From Chloroflexota bacterium (GTDB taxonomy: Bacteria > Chloroflexota > Dehalococcoidia > Lucifugimonadales > UBA3495), in the NCBI GenBank assembly GCA_028874075.1, contig JAPPLU010000090.1:1-64000 (forward strand): 64,000 nt of DNA, given 5' to 3'. Under the pieces are notes generated by a model. The model did no database searches. It was given only the letters and a program-made list of their open reading frames with translations, and was not told where the DNA came from. Below are positions 9,269 through 18,504 of this stretch, piece by piece (the stretch's first letter is position 1; every line of letters begins with the position of its first letter). The translations under genes and the position numbers were made by a program.

Positions 9269-10543
9269 TTAATCAAAGGGTATTCGGGCCACGGCAATGG
9301 TCGCCCTATCCGTTTTCTCACGGCCTACCAGCAGTTGGCTGGCGCCCGAAGCCAGCAGGGCGGCCGGTTCGGACACGCCCCATACGCCCAGCAGGCGGCG
9401 GGCAGCCTGAGACCTGGTGAGAGCTATGACACTCGCGGTTCCAGCCGCGGCCGCCGCGGTGATTGGCCTGTCGCTGCCGCGAGCCTCGAACACAGAGTTC
9501 AATTCATCCGCGCCGTAACACACAAGGGGAACACAATATTTCCCTGCCAACTCCAGAATACCCGGCTCATCCCCTTTGATGTCGGCAGTTGCGATGCACT
9601 TGATGCTCAGGGGGGAAATATTGTGTCTATCAAAGGTCTCTCTAAGAAGTACCTCCAGGTGTTCCTGGGGCACACCGCGCCGGCAGCCCATGCCTACCAC
9701 CAGGCTGCGCGGACGGTAGACCACAATCGGCACGTTAGACCCTGGAACTTCGGACACTGTTGCAAGGGGATCAGCACTATCACTGATAATCAGCGCCGCC
9801 TTGGAATCGGAATCTACCAACTCCTTGGGGGACTCGCACAGTTTCAGGTTAGCCGGCAGTGGCACAACCTGGGACATCCAGCCCTGTTCTCCTGCCTCCT
9901 GCCAAACTGCTACTGATTCACCATTGACCACGGCCGCACTGACTCGGGTTACAGTATTGGAATCCGCCTCCAATTGCCAGCCGTATTCACGTCCCAACAA
10001 GTCAACAGCGAGAGTATTCTTGACATGAGACGCGGAAGTTATCACCGGCGTCGCGCCAACGGCATCTGCAACCTCCTGGGCCAGCGTGTCCGCGCCACCC
10101 AGGTGACCGGACAGGAGGCTGACGGCAAACCGCCCCTCGTCATCTACGCACACAACTGCCGGGTCTTCGTATTTATTCTCCAATAGAGGAGCGACCAGGC
10201 GGATCGCCGCGCCCACCGGCATAATCAGGATCAGCCGCCGATATTCTTTGAAGAGGCGCCCGATTACCGGCCTAAGGGGCAAAGGGAATGTCTCGACAGG
10301 GCATCCAATCTGGTCCGAAACCAGCTCCCCGTACCTATCCACCACGTGGTACACCGTACCTTGGGAGAACACCGTAGAAAGGCGCAACGCAACCTCAACG
10401 CCACCCCTGGAAATGACAGCCACACCCGTTTCCAACAAAGAAGCGTCATCGTTTGCCATATTTCGGTCCTGCCGACCTTCGCTCAATCCGGCAAATGCAT
10501 TTCCGCGTTCACGGGAATCGGCGCTGCAATCCGCCGAGGACAT
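9269..10543 (-). CDS. cbiG: Cobalt-precorrin-5A hydrolase (CbiG)
   Basis: A protein of up to 424 residues that opens the delta-lactone of cobalt-precorrin-5A, a step specific to the anaerobic (early cobalt) route. Seen in order: the N-terminal domain with LILIMPVGAAIRLVAPLL and VCVDDEGRFAVSLLSGHLGGA, a variable middle, and the C-terminal domain with LVVGMGCRRGVP, CIATADIKGDEPGI and the final AVARIPFD-type end. The first 28 residues are not family-like, so translation may instead start at the ATG at 10459 (MANDDASLLETG). No strong ribosome-binding site decides between them. Confidence 0.9.
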   Translation of the reverse strand: MSSADCSADSRERGNAFAGLSEGRQDRNMANDDASLLETGVAVISRGGVEVALRLSTVFSQGTVYHVVDRYGELVSDQIGCPVETFPLPLRPVIGRLFKEYRRLILIMPVGAAIRLVAPLLENKYEDPAVVCVDDEGRFAVSLLSGHLGGADTLAQEVADAVGATPVITSASHVKNTLAVDLLGREYGWQLEADSNTVTRVSAAVVNGESVAVWQEAGEQGWMSQVVPLPANLKLCESPKELVDSDSKAALIISDSADPLATVSEVPGSNVPIVVYRPRSLVVGMGCRRGVPQEHLEVLLRETFDRHNISPLSIKCIATADIKGDEPGILELAGKYCVPLVCYGADELNSVFEARGSDRPITAAAAAGTASVIALTRSQAARRLLGVWGVSEPAALLASGASQLLVGREKTDRATIAVARIPFD

Positions 10544-10552
10544 AGATACGGC

Positions 10553-11374
10553 CTAGCCGGCTGCGGTTCCGGCCCGGTCCCGCGAGCGCCGAAACAGATG
10601 GGTGTAAGTACCCGAATAGAGGTGGGAAGTGGCAAATTCTTCGTCTGTTACCAGTTCTGGGTTGCGCAGGTCCGGGTCCACCGCCTTGCCTACGAAAATA
10701 AGCGCCTGGCGGGTGATCTTCGCTTCGCGCACCCTGCCGGCTATGTCTTCCAGGGTGCCACGGATATACTGCTCGTCCTCCCACCCTACTCGGTAGGCAA
10801 TGGCCACGGGGGTGTCCTTAGGATAGCCCGCAGCTTCCAGGTCGCGAACTATTCGGGGCATACGGGTAATTCCCAGGAAAATGATCAGGCTGCACCCGTG
10901 GGCCGCCAGGTCCCTCAGTTGCTCCTTGGGCGGCATGGCAATTCGGCCCTGGGCTCGGGTCATGATGATCGTCTGGGTAACATCGGGCACGGTAAGTTCG
11001 GCCTTCAACTTGGCGGCAGCAGCAAAGGCGGCGCTCACCCCGGGGATAATTTCGTACTCGACTCCCGCTTCTTCCAGCACCCGCATCTGTTCCAGCATGG
11101 CGCCGTACACCGACGGGTCACCACTCTGGATGCGAGCCACCATCTTGCCTTCGTCGGCAGCTTCCAGCGTGACCCGCATTATTTCGTCCAAATCCATGTC
11201 CTTGCTGCCATAGACTTGAGCGCCCTCCCGGGCAAACTCTAAAATAGCGGGGTGGACCAGCGAGTCTGCGTATATGACCACGTCCGCCGTCTCTATCAAG
11301 CGCTTTGCCTTCAGCGTCAGCAGTTCCGGGTCGCCCGGTCCGCCACCGATGAAATAGACTCTTCCGGTTGCCAT
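10553..11374 (-). CDS. cbiF: Cobalt-precorrin-4 C11-methyltransferase (CbiF/CobM)
   Basis: A 273-residue SAM-dependent methylase that adds the C11 methyl group. It begins VYFIGGGPGDPELLTLKAKRLI and contains ADVVIYADSLV, RIQSGDPSVYGAMLEQM and YEIIPGVSAAFAAAA, the CbiF/CobM signatures. EMLYR-like and other tetrapyrrole-methylase C-terminal features are present in the segment IAYRVGWEDEQYIRGTLEDI. It lies 4 nt after the stop of cbiL, consistent with tight operon coupling. Confidence 0.94.
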   Translation of the reverse strand: MATGRVYFIGGGPGDPELLTLKAKRLIETADVVIYADSLVHPAILEFAREGAQVYGSKDMDLDEIMRVTLEAADEGKMVARIQSGDPSVYGAMLEQMRVLEEAGVEYEIIPGVSAAFAAAAKLKAELTVPDVTQTIIMTRAQGRIAMPPKEQLRDLAAHGCSLIIFLGITRMPRIVRDLEAAGYPKDTPVAIAYRVGWEDEQYIRGTLEDIAGRVREAKITRQALIFVGKAVDPDLRNPELVTDEEFATSHLYSGTYTHLFRRSRDRAGTAAG

Positions 11375-11378
11375 GGCT

Positions 11379-12104
11379 TCACCTTCTGATAATGAGTAGA
11401 GAGAAGTAGTCCAAGTCTTCCTCGGTCAACTGGTGCAGGTCCTGTACAACCTGTTCCCGCTCAGTAGTGGCCCGGCGGACGTAGATGCCCTTGCCGGCCA
11501 GGCCCAGGCTCTCCAAATTTGCAAGGGCGTCAAGCAGCACCCGGTTGACCTTCATCAAAACGATGGTGTCGTAATTGGCAATGGCTTCGCGCAGGTCGTC
11601 AATGCCATAGACAGCCGGCAGAATCGCCAGACGCTGCCCATGGGTTACCAGGGGTACGCTGGCTCGGGCCGCTGCCGCCATGACCGACGACACCCCGGGT
11701 ATGATCTCCACGGCAATGTCCGGATGGTTTGCGCGAATGCTCTCCAGAATGTAAGAAAAGGTACTAAACAGCATGGGATCGCCTTCCGTGATGAAGGCTA
11801 CATCCTGACCACCCTTCAGCCGATCGGCGAGCGACTCCGCTGCCGTCTCCCAAACTCGAGAGGCCGCCTCAGCGTCATCGGTGGGAAACCCGAAACGCAG
11901 CAGTTCCTGTCGGTCTGTGTCGATATACTGGCGAGCGATGGTCAGGGCAAAGCTGTCCCTGCTGGTATCCGCGTGGGGCGCACAAATGATGGGCACAGCA
12001 GCAAGAATACGCTGAGCCTTTAGCGTTACCAGTTCGGGGTCTCCTGGCCCAACACCGACACCGTAAAGGCACCCGTAGTTAGGATTAATCAATTCATCAC
12101 TCAT
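11379..12104 (-). CDS. cbiL: Precorrin-2 / cobalt-factor II C20-methyltransferase (CbiL/CobI)
   Basis: A 241-residue SAM-dependent methylase that methylates C20 of (cobalt-)precorrin-2. Motifs are LYGVGVGPGDPELVTLKA, DVAFITEGDPMLFSTFSYIL and IEIIPGVSSVMAAAA. I set the start at the ATG at 12104, which overlaps the end of cbiT by 8 nt. The frame runs 16 codons further upstream, but those residues are unlike the family. The overlap implies translational coupling with cbiT. Confidence 0.92.
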   Translation of the reverse strand: MSDELINPNYGCLYGVGVGPGDPELVTLKAQRILAAVPIICAPHADTSRDSFALTIARQYIDTDRQELLRFGFPTDDAEAASRVWETAAESLADRLKGGQDVAFITEGDPMLFSTFSYILESIRANHPDIAVEIIPGVSSVMAAAARASVPLVTHGQRLAILPAVYGIDDLREAIANYDTIVLMKVNRVLLDALANLESLGLAGKGIYVRRATTEREQVVQDLHQLTEEDLDYFSLLIIRR

Positions 12105-12756
12105 CAGCACAGTCCTCCGAAGACGGACCCTGCCTCCACGCGCAAACAACAAACACGGGATTCAAGGCTTCCAACCGGACCGAACCATCGGGCATGGGCC
12201 GACTGCGGGCCGCGTTGATCATGCTTATCTCGGCGAGAAATCCTCGCTTCAAAAACCATTGGTAGGTTTCAATGGTCCTTTCCAGCGTAGCGAAATTGGC
12301 AACTATGCGCCCCTCGCAACGCAACCTGGTTGCACATTGTTCAAGTATGTCCGGCAGATTGCCGCCGCTGCCGCCCAGAAAAATTGAGTCCGGTTCCGGC
12401 AAAGCAGCGAAGACTTCCGGCGCAGTACCGGCCACCACTTCAACATTGCCGCCCCCATATTTGGCGACGTTTTCGTGAAGCAGGGACAGGCTGGCCTCAT
12501 CCCGCTCTATGGCAAACACCTCGCCCTGGTGGGCGATAACACCGGCTTCCACAGAAATAGAACCTGTCCCCGACCCTATGTCCCACACAATGCTGTCCGG
12601 CCGCAGGCCTAGACAATAAAGGCTGAAAGCCCGGACCTCTCGTTTCGTTATCTGGCCCCGCAGTGGCCGCCGCTGCACAAAGTCTTCGTCGCGCAGTCCC
12701 CAGTGCCTGGTCGCCAGCATTGTTTCCCCCGCCCCGACTGGTTCACCGTCTGCCAT
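12097..12756 (-). CDS. cbiT: Cobalt-precorrin-6B C15-methyltransferase, decarboxylating (CbiT)
   Basis: A 219-residue Rossmann-type SAM methyltransferase that methylates C15 and removes the C12 acetate carboxylate. It is stand-alone CbiT, not fused to CbiE. Characteristic motifs are RDEDFVQRRPLRGQITKREVR near the N-terminus, the SAM-binding VWDIGSGTGSISVEA and FLGGSGGNLPDIL. No cbiE (C5-methyltransferase) is present in this window, although CbiE and CbiT are fused as CobL in many species. Start and stop adjoin cbiD and cbiL almost without gaps. Confidence 0.92.
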   Translation of the reverse strand: MADGEPVGAGETMLATRHWGLRDEDFVQRRPLRGQITKREVRAFSLYCLGLRPDSIVWDIGSGTGSISVEAGVIAHQGEVFAIERDEASLSLLHENVAKYGGGNVEVVAGTAPEVFAALPEPDSIFLGGSGGNLPDILEQCATRLRCEGRIVANFATLERTIETYQWFLKRGFLAEISMINAARSRPMPDGSVRLEALNPVFVVCAWRQGPSSEDCADE

Positions 12757-12759
12757 CGC

Positions 12760-14013
12760 CTAAGCTCCGGCGCCGGCCACCAGGGGCACGCCCTCAGGCG
12801 ACGTTGAAGCGTGTCCCAGCAGGTTGCCCTCAAAATCAAAGCAAAGCACGTCCACAATCAGGGCGTCGGCATCGTCGCCCAATTGCTTGCGACTCTCGTC
12901 GCACACCATCCGGCACATCAAGGGAAAGACTTCCAGCAAGCCGTTGGCCTGTGCAATTTCCTGGAAATGCCTGGCACTGCTGGCCTGCCGAATTTCTTCC
13001 TGCAAATTTCCTGAAGCCCCGCACTGGGTGGCCAGCTCGGCCAGGAAGTCAGTATCAACCTGGTTGCCCGCCACGTGGGTAACGAAATACCCCATTGCCA
13101 TCTTGGATAGCTTGCCAACCATTCCCACGTGGGCGGCGCGGCGTACCTTTCGAATTACGCATCGCTTCATGGCCGGCCCGCTGAAGATCCCAGCCTCTAT
13201 GTAGGCCATATCAGGCAAGTCCAGGTGGTTGCGGGCATATTCTTCGCTGCGGGTGCCGGTGGACAAGACTAGGTGAGACAAGTCGTTGGTTGCCGCCACG
13301 TCAATGGCCAGGTGTACGCTGGCTCGCCACGCCGCCGTGGAGAAGGGTTGCACCACGCCCGTGCTGCCCAGGATGGATATACCGTTCAGGACGCCAAGCC
13401 GGGAGTTGGTGGTCTTCAGAGCAATTTCCTCTCCGCCCGGCACCGACACCTGGACGACAAAGCTGGCATCCGGGTCCAACCCATTTTCCACCGCAGCCTG
13501 GGCTACCGACTCGGCAATCATCCGGCGCGGCACCCTGGTTACTGCCGGCTCTCCCACCTCAATCCCCGTACCCGGACGGGTAACCGTTCCCACTCCGGAG
13601 CCACCCAACAATCGGACTCCCTCTGTTTCCGAATCCGTGTCCCGCCACACTGTTGAACAAATTTCCGCACCATGGGTGACGTCCGGGTCGTCGCCGCCGT
13701 CCTTAATAACGGAGCAAGTTACCCGATTGCCGCCCTCATCACGCTGGCAGCGGTGAACCTGGAAAGTAACGTCCTGTCCCACTGGCAGGTGAATGGTGAC
13801 CTCAGAAACGTCGGCGCCTGACAGCAAGGAATGAACCGCTGCCTTGGAAGCCGCCGCCGCACAGGAGCCGGTAGTATACCCTGTACGAAGCTCTCGACGA
13901 CGGACGGTCTGCCGGCTGTAGTCGCTTTCGGGGCGTTGTTGTGCTTCGGAATTTTCGACCATTCTGTTTGCCTGTAACCGGATGCGGTGCGGTCGGACGG
14001 GTGACCAACTCAA
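12760..14013 (-). CDS. cbiD: Cobalt-precorrin-5B C1-methyltransferase (CbiD)
   Basis: A 417-residue enzyme that methylates C1, specific to the anaerobic cobalamin route. The family N-terminal motif LRTGYTTGSCAAAASKAA is clear, as are VIKDGGDDPDVTHG, GVGTVTRPGTGIEVGEPAVTRVPRRMI and GRYF-like later segments such as KLSKMAMGYFVTHVAG. About 35 residues precede the conserved part, so a later start is possible. The gene is 22 nt after cbiX and 3 nt before cbiT. Confidence 0.94.
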   Translation of the reverse strand: MSWSPVRPHRIRLQANRMVENSEAQQRPESDYSRQTVRRRELRTGYTTGSCAAAASKAAVHSLLSGADVSEVTIHLPVGQDVTFQVHRCQRDEGGNRVTCSVIKDGGDDPDVTHGAEICSTVWRDTDSETEGVRLLGGSGVGTVTRPGTGIEVGEPAVTRVPRRMIAESVAQAAVENGLDPDASFVVQVSVPGGEEIALKTTNSRLGVLNGISILGSTGVVQPFSTAAWRASVHLAIDVAATNDLSHLVLSTGTRSEEYARNHLDLPDMAYIEAGIFSGPAMKRCVIRKVRRAAHVGMVGKLSKMAMGYFVTHVAGNQVDTDFLAELATQCGASGNLQEEIRQASSARHFQEIAQANGLLEVFPLMCRMVCDESRKQLGDDADALIVDVLCFDFEGNLLGHASTSPEGVPLVAGAGA

Positions 14014-14035
14014 GACTTCATTCTCTTGTGGGTGG

Positions 14036-14956
14036 TCAGCGTTCGCCCCACGCCTGGTGGACCCGGTCCACTGCCACCTCGATCAACCTGTCGTCCACGC
14101 CCAGTGGCGGCGCAACGGTCATTTTGACTGTGGGATAGGTTTCCTGAAGGCGGTTCAACGTGCCAACCACATTCCGGGTCAAAATCAGTCCCGGGAAAAA
14201 AATATATGGAACGCAAATCAAAGAAGTAACGCCCCGCTCGACTATCAGGCGAGACGCGGCGAACTCCATGGTAGGATCTCCGTAGTGAGACTGGGCCACG
14301 TCTACCGCATACCCTTCGCCCATTCTTACCTCAACCATTTGGCCCAGCTCTGCCAACCAAAGGCAGTCATCGTACTGGGTGCGTGTGCCCGCCTTCACCA
14401 GCATAATACCCACCAGCTGCCCGTTACCTGGGATCGGAGCGGCGTCACCCATGTCTTCTATGCGTTCTACTATCAAGTCGGCCAGCCTGGGGTCAGACCC
14501 CAGCCCGTCGGCCAGCACCAGTTCTACTTCGGGTGACTGGGCCCGCACCTCGTCCAGCATTTCGTCCATTTCAACAGTAGCGTGCTTTCCGTTGCCCAGT
14601 AGGTAGGGAAGCACAACTACCCGGTTCCTGCCCTGCTGGGACAGCATCCGCACCGCCTCATCGGGAAAAGGTTCAATAAATTCGAGGCACGACAGTATTA
14701 CCTGAGCCTGCTCCTCTCCCAGCCTGGCTTGCAGGCGACCAGCCACTTCACCCAATCCTTGGGGTGTGCTGGGACACTGCCGGCACCAAACCGGCCAACC
14801 AGGCAGGTCTGCTATTGAACCGCCGTCGTTGCTCTGCCCCGTGTCGTCGGGCGCCGGTTGTTGCCAAGCGCAGGCACACTCCCTGGGACTGGCGCCGCGT
14901 TGACTTCCATGCCCCAGCAGTATTACTCCCCATGACGGCTCGGCGTTACTCACCAA
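14036..14956 (-). CDS. cbiX: Sirohydrochlorin cobaltochelatase (CbiX) with a cysteine-rich insertion
   Basis: A 306-residue two-lobed CbiX chelatase that inserts Co2+ into sirohydrochlorin, the entry step of anaerobic cobalamin synthesis. The first lobe begins VILLGHGSQRG with the metal-site His16. The second lobe holds the AQSHYGDPTMEFA region and ICVPYIFFPG. Between the first strand and first helix there is an insertion of about 35 residues with C27xC29 and W57-C58xxC61 followed by PSTPQGL, a possible metal or Fe-S site. In the operon it precedes cbiD. Confidence 0.88.
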   Translation of the reverse strand: MVSNAEPSWGVILLGHGSQRGASPRECACAWQQPAPDDTGQSNDGGSIADLPGWPVWCRQCPSTPQGLGEVAGRLQARLGEEQAQVILSCLEFIEPFPDEAVRMLSQQGRNRVVVLPYLLGNGKHATVEMDEMLDEVRAQSPEVELVLADGLGSDPRLADLIVERIEDMGDAAPIPGNGQLVGIMLVKAGTRTQYDDCLWLAELGQMVEVRMGEGYAVDVAQSHYGDPTMEFAASRLIVERGVTSLICVPYIFFPGLILTRNVVGTLNRLQETYPTVKMTVAPPLGVDDRLIEVAVDRVHQAWGER

Positions 14957-15016
14957 TTCTTCCTGACTCCATCATAATGTGTCCTAAACGTAACCAGTAA
15001 CCAGCCTGCACTGGCA

Positions 15017-15664
15017 TCAATTTTCAGCAGCGCCGGCCAGTTCCAGCAGGGCATTGATTGTCGCCGCTGCAGCCGAACTGCCTCCCCGGCGACCCATAAT
15101 CGTGATGTAGGGTATATCCCGTTTGACCAGTTCTTCCTTGGATTCAGGACAGGCCACGAATCCCACAGGCATTCCAACTACCAGGGCGGGCGCGACCACC
15201 CCGGCATCCACCAGGTCAAGCAGCGCTAGCAATGCCGTAGGGGCATTGCCTACGGCTACCACCGCACCGTCAATCCGAGGTGCCAGTTCTCGCACTGCCG
15301 CCACCGAGCGGGTTGTGCCTTCCCTTTGGGCCCTTGCGGCAACCTCCTGAGCGTCTATGAGGCACTGTGTTCCCACAGACCTTCGACCCAGAAGGACTTT
15401 TGATATGCCCATCTCCACCATACGAACGTCGGTAACGACGTCAATGCCGGCGTTGATAGCTTCAATTCCGCGGTCGATTGCATTGGAGCCGAAGCGAACC
15501 GCTTCGGCAATGGCCGGGTCTCCCTCAGCCCGAACTATTCGACAAAGAACGTAATGCTCTCGCGGTTCCAGGTCCAGACCCGTCGGCAAATCAGCCTCGA
15601 CCATCTTCAAACTTTCCCGGTCGATCTCTTCCGGCAGCAGCGCATATTTCTGGACCAGCGTCAT
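15017..15664 (-). CDS. cbiC: Precorrin-8X methylmutase (CbiC/CobH)
   Basis: A 215-residue enzyme that moves a methyl group from C11 to C12, producing (cobyrinic) hydrogenobyrinate. It shows the family start LLPEEIDRESLKMVEADL, the central DVRMVEMGISKVLLGR and NAPTALLALLDLVDAG, and GMPVGFVACPESKEEL followed by MGRRGGSSAAAATINALL. The gene begins 9 nt after leuS, so the two are almost certainly co-transcribed. Confidence 0.94.
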   Translation of the reverse strand: MTLVQKYALLPEEIDRESLKMVEADLPTGLDLEPREHYVLCRIVRAEGDPAIAEAVRFGSNAIDRGIEAINAGIDVVTDVRMVEMGISKVLLGRRSVGTQCLIDAQEVAARAQREGTTRSVAAVRELAPRIDGAVVAVGNAPTALLALLDLVDAGVVAPALVVGMPVGFVACPESKEELVKRDIPYITIMGRRGGSSAAAATINALLELAGAAEN

Positions 15665-15673
15665 CGCGCTTCC

Positions 15674-18151
15674 CTACACCACCACCACGTTTACCAGGCG
15701 GCCGGGTACGTAAATTGCCTTGTCAACCACCTTGCCCTCGGTATAAGGCTGGACCTTTTCGCTGGCCAGGGCCAGTTCGTTGGCCGTGGATTCGTCAATG
15801 TTAGCCGGAACTTCGATCCTGTCCCGTACTCTGCCGTTCACCTGCACTACCAAAGTGATAGTTTCGTCGGCAGCCAGGTCCTCATCCCATTCCGGGTAGC
15901 TCTGCTGGTGAATGCTGTAGGGGTGACCTGTCTTTTCCCAAAGCTCCTCCGAGATATGAGGCGCAATGGGAGCCAGCATAAGCAGAAACTTCTCAATGCA
16001 TTCTCGCCAGGTGGCTGGGCCCACGGTGGCTTCGGCCCACACTTTACTCATGTGATTGACCAGTTCCATCAACGAGGCGATGGCGGTGTTGAATTTGAAC
16101 CGGTCCAGGTCCCCGTGGCATTTGCGCATTGTCTGATGCAATACCCGGATAGTTTCCCGCACGGCCTGGGCGTCTGCCTGTCCGGTGGCAAGATCGTCCG
16201 GATTGCGTTCCACCAGTGCCCACACCCGGTTCAGCCAGCGGGCCACGCCGTTGATGCCAACGTCACTCCATGGGCCACCCTGGTCCCAGGGTCCAATGAA
16301 CATCAAGAAGCAGCGGACCGCATCGGCTCCCATAATGCCCACTACGTCATCCGGGTTAACGACGTTCCCTCGGCTCTTGCTCATTTTCTCATGGTCGGAA
16401 CCCAGGATAACGCCCTGGTTGAACAAGCGCAGGAAGGGTTCGTCAAAGTCCACCATGCCAATATCCCGCATGGCCTTGATGAAGAAGCGGGAATAGAGCA
16501 GGTGCATAACCGCGTGCTCAGCTCCGCCCGTGTACTGGTCCACGGGCAGCCAATGTTTCAACACATCGGGATCAAAAGCGCCTTCTTCGTATTTCGGGCC
16601 CGTGTAACGCAGCATATACCAGGACGAGTCTACAAAGGTGTCCATGGTATCAGTCTCTCGGAGCGCAGGCCCCCCGCAGCGGGGACAGATAGTATTGCGG
16701 AATGCCTCGTGCTCGACCAGCGGGGATTCCCCTGTGGGCTTGAACTCAGCATCCTCTGGCAGTAGCACCGGCAATTGGTCCTCGGGCAGGGGAACGGCGC
16801 CGCAGCCATCACAATAGACAACAGGAATCGGCGTCCCCCAGTAGCGTTGCCGGGATATAAGCCAGTCCCGCAAGCGATACGACGTGGTCCGATGCCCCCA
16901 GCCGCTCTTCTCCACATCGTCGGCTATGGCTGCCTTACCCTCATCATCGGTCATGCCATCGTACTTGCCCGAGTTGGTCATAAAGCCAAGACCCGTGTGG
17001 GCCTCAGCAGGCTCCTTCCCATCCCAATCCAGGGGAGCGATAACCATGCGTACCGGCAGACCGTACTTGCGGGCAAACATGTAGTCCCGTTCGTCATGGG
17101 CTGGCACGCCCATCACGGCGCCGGTACCGTAGGTGGTCAGCACGTAGTCAGCGGTATATATGGGCACCAGTTCTCCACTCAGTCGGTTGACAGCGTAGGC
17201 GCCAAGAGGTACCCCCGTCTTTTCTTTCTCGGTGGACAGGCGTTCAATCTCGGAAGTTTGCCGGGCCTGGTTGACATAGGCTTCCACCTGCTCCCGCTGT
17301 TCGTCTGTGGTCAACTGGGCTATCAGTGGATGTTCCGGCGCCAGCACCATAAAGGTAACGCCGAATATGGTGTCGATGCGGGTGGTGAAGGTACGAATCT
17401 CCTTCTCCTCCAGCCCGACGTGGGAAATGTCGAAACTGATTTCCACGCCTTCGCTGCGGCCAATCCAGTTTCGCTGCATCATCAGAATCTTTTCAGGCCA
17501 GTCCAACAAGCCACTGAAGTCCAGCAGTTCGTCCGCATAGTCCGTGATCCTAAGGAACCACTGCTCCAGGTCTCGACGAGTCACCACCGCGTTGCACCGT
17601 TCGCAACTCCCGTTGAGTACCTGCTCGTTTGCCAGCACGGTCTGACAGGAAGGACACCAGACAACCGGCGCTTTGGCCCGATAGGCCAGTCCATGTTCAA
17701 GGAACTTCAGAAAGAACCACTGGTTCCAGCGGTAGTACTCGGGGAGGCAGCAAATTACCTCTCTGTCCCAGTCGTATATCGCCCCGATGGACCGCAGTTG
17801 CTCCCGCATGTTTTCAATGTTACTCATGGTCCAGCCATAGGGGTGAATACCGCGGCTGATGGCCGCATTCTCCGCCGGCAGGCCGAAGGCATCGAACCCG
17901 ATGGGATGCAGCACGTTGTAGCCCTGCATTCGCCTGAAGCGGGCGTGGCAATCCGACGGCGCCATGGCATACCAGTGCCCGATGTGCAGGTCTCCCGAGG
18001 GATAAGGGTACATGGTAAGGTCATACCACTTGGGACGAGAGTCATTGTCGTCCACGTGGTAAAGATTGTCGTTGGCCCAGCGTTCCTGCCACTTCCGGTC
18101 AATCTCCACTGGATTGAACCGGAGTTCTACCTGTCGGGGCGCGGAGGTCAT
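15674..18151 (-). CDS. leuS: Leucyl-tRNA synthetase
   Basis: An 825-residue class I aminoacyl-tRNA synthetase that charges tRNA-Leu. The HIGH motif is in SGDLHIGHWYAM and the KMSKS motif in HEKMSKSRGNVVNPD. Between them are a zinc-binding-like region (CPSCQTVLANEQVLNGSCERC), the CP1 editing domain with TTRIDTIFGVTFMVLAPEHPL, and the WLISRQRYWGTPIP motif. The C-terminal anticodon-binding domain ends in NVVVV. Length is normal. It heads the cobalamin gene run, an unusual arrangement. No T-box-like leader is evident upstream. Confidence 0.97.
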   Translation of the reverse strand: MTSAPRQVELRFNPVEIDRKWQERWANDNLYHVDDNDSRPKWYDLTMYPYPSGDLHIGHWYAMAPSDCHARFRRMQGYNVLHPIGFDAFGLPAENAAISRGIHPYGWTMSNIENMREQLRSIGAIYDWDREVICCLPEYYRWNQWFFLKFLEHGLAYRAKAPVVWCPSCQTVLANEQVLNGSCERCNAVVTRRDLEQWFLRITDYADELLDFSGLLDWPEKILMMQRNWIGRSEGVEISFDISHVGLEEKEIRTFTTRIDTIFGVTFMVLAPEHPLIAQLTTDEQREQVEAYVNQARQTSEIERLSTEKEKTGVPLGAYAVNRLSGELVPIYTADYVLTTYGTGAVMGVPAHDERDYMFARKYGLPVRMVIAPLDWDGKEPAEAHTGLGFMTNSGKYDGMTDDEGKAAIADDVEKSGWGHRTTSYRLRDWLISRQRYWGTPIPVVYCDGCGAVPLPEDQLPVLLPEDAEFKPTGESPLVEHEAFRNTICPRCGGPALRETDTMDTFVDSSWYMLRYTGPKYEEGAFDPDVLKHWLPVDQYTGGAEHAVMHLLYSRFFIKAMRDIGMVDFDEPFLRLFNQGVILGSDHEKMSKSRGNVVNPDDVVGIMGADAVRCFLMFIGPWDQGGPWSDVGINGVARWLNRVWALVERNPDDLATGQADAQAVRETIRVLHQTMRKCHGDLDRFKFNTAIASLMELVNHMSKVWAEATVGPATWRECIEKFLLMLAPIAPHISEELWEKTGHPYSIHQQSYPEWDEDLAADETITLVVQVNGRVRDRIEVPANIDESTANELALASEKVQPYTEGKVVDKAIYVPGRLVNVVVV

Positions 18152-18383
18152 GTCTTGTCACCTCGGATCCAGCGGCTAGCACATATATTAGCACAGAAAC
18201 AAACCCGTCGCCGGGCCAAATATATCTGGGGCAGCGAAGGAGAACAGCTATCAATGCTGGCAGACCAGATTCACCGCCAGCCTGGAAGCCTTCCCGATCG
18301 CCTTCATCAGCAACCGTCATTCAAACGTGTCTAAAACACCCGAGCCGAATGTGGAAAACCCTGGAAAGCTTCCCTGCTGCCAA
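18152..18383. other. Divergent intergenic region between leuS and trkH
   Basis: About 350 nt separate the two divergent genes. The right end holds the trkH promoter. On the minus strand a TGCTAATAT (extended -10-like) element lies about 35 nt before the leuS ATG. I see no riboswitch, T-box or small gene in the rest. Confidence 0.4.
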
Positions 18384-18412
18384 TTGACACTCCCACTGTG
18401 GCAACCTAGAAT
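18384..18412 (+). promoter_or_regulatory. Sigma70-type promoter of the trkH operon
   Basis: A perfect TTGACA (18384-18389), a 17-nt spacer and TAGAAT (18407-18412). It would give a leader of about 85 nt before the GTG at 18505. The -35 box and following CTCC match the promoter upstream of nuoA. Confidence 0.75.
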
Positions 18413-18504
18413 CGAAATCACTCTTAGCGCAGCGCGACCGGCAGGATGAATAGTAGTCTGGCAAGTGCTTTGCCCTTTGTCCTCCGGCTGCGTCGAGAAT
18501 TCAG

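Noticed and set aside
16775..18334. 519-codon plus-strand frame opposite leuS
   Set aside because: It is antisense to a full-length leuS with perfect synthetase motifs. Codon bias of leuS explains the open frame.
18152..18383. Cobalamin riboswitch or T-box upstream of leuS
   Set aside because: I could not find the conserved B12-box or the T-box antiterminator core in the leader sequence on the minus strand.
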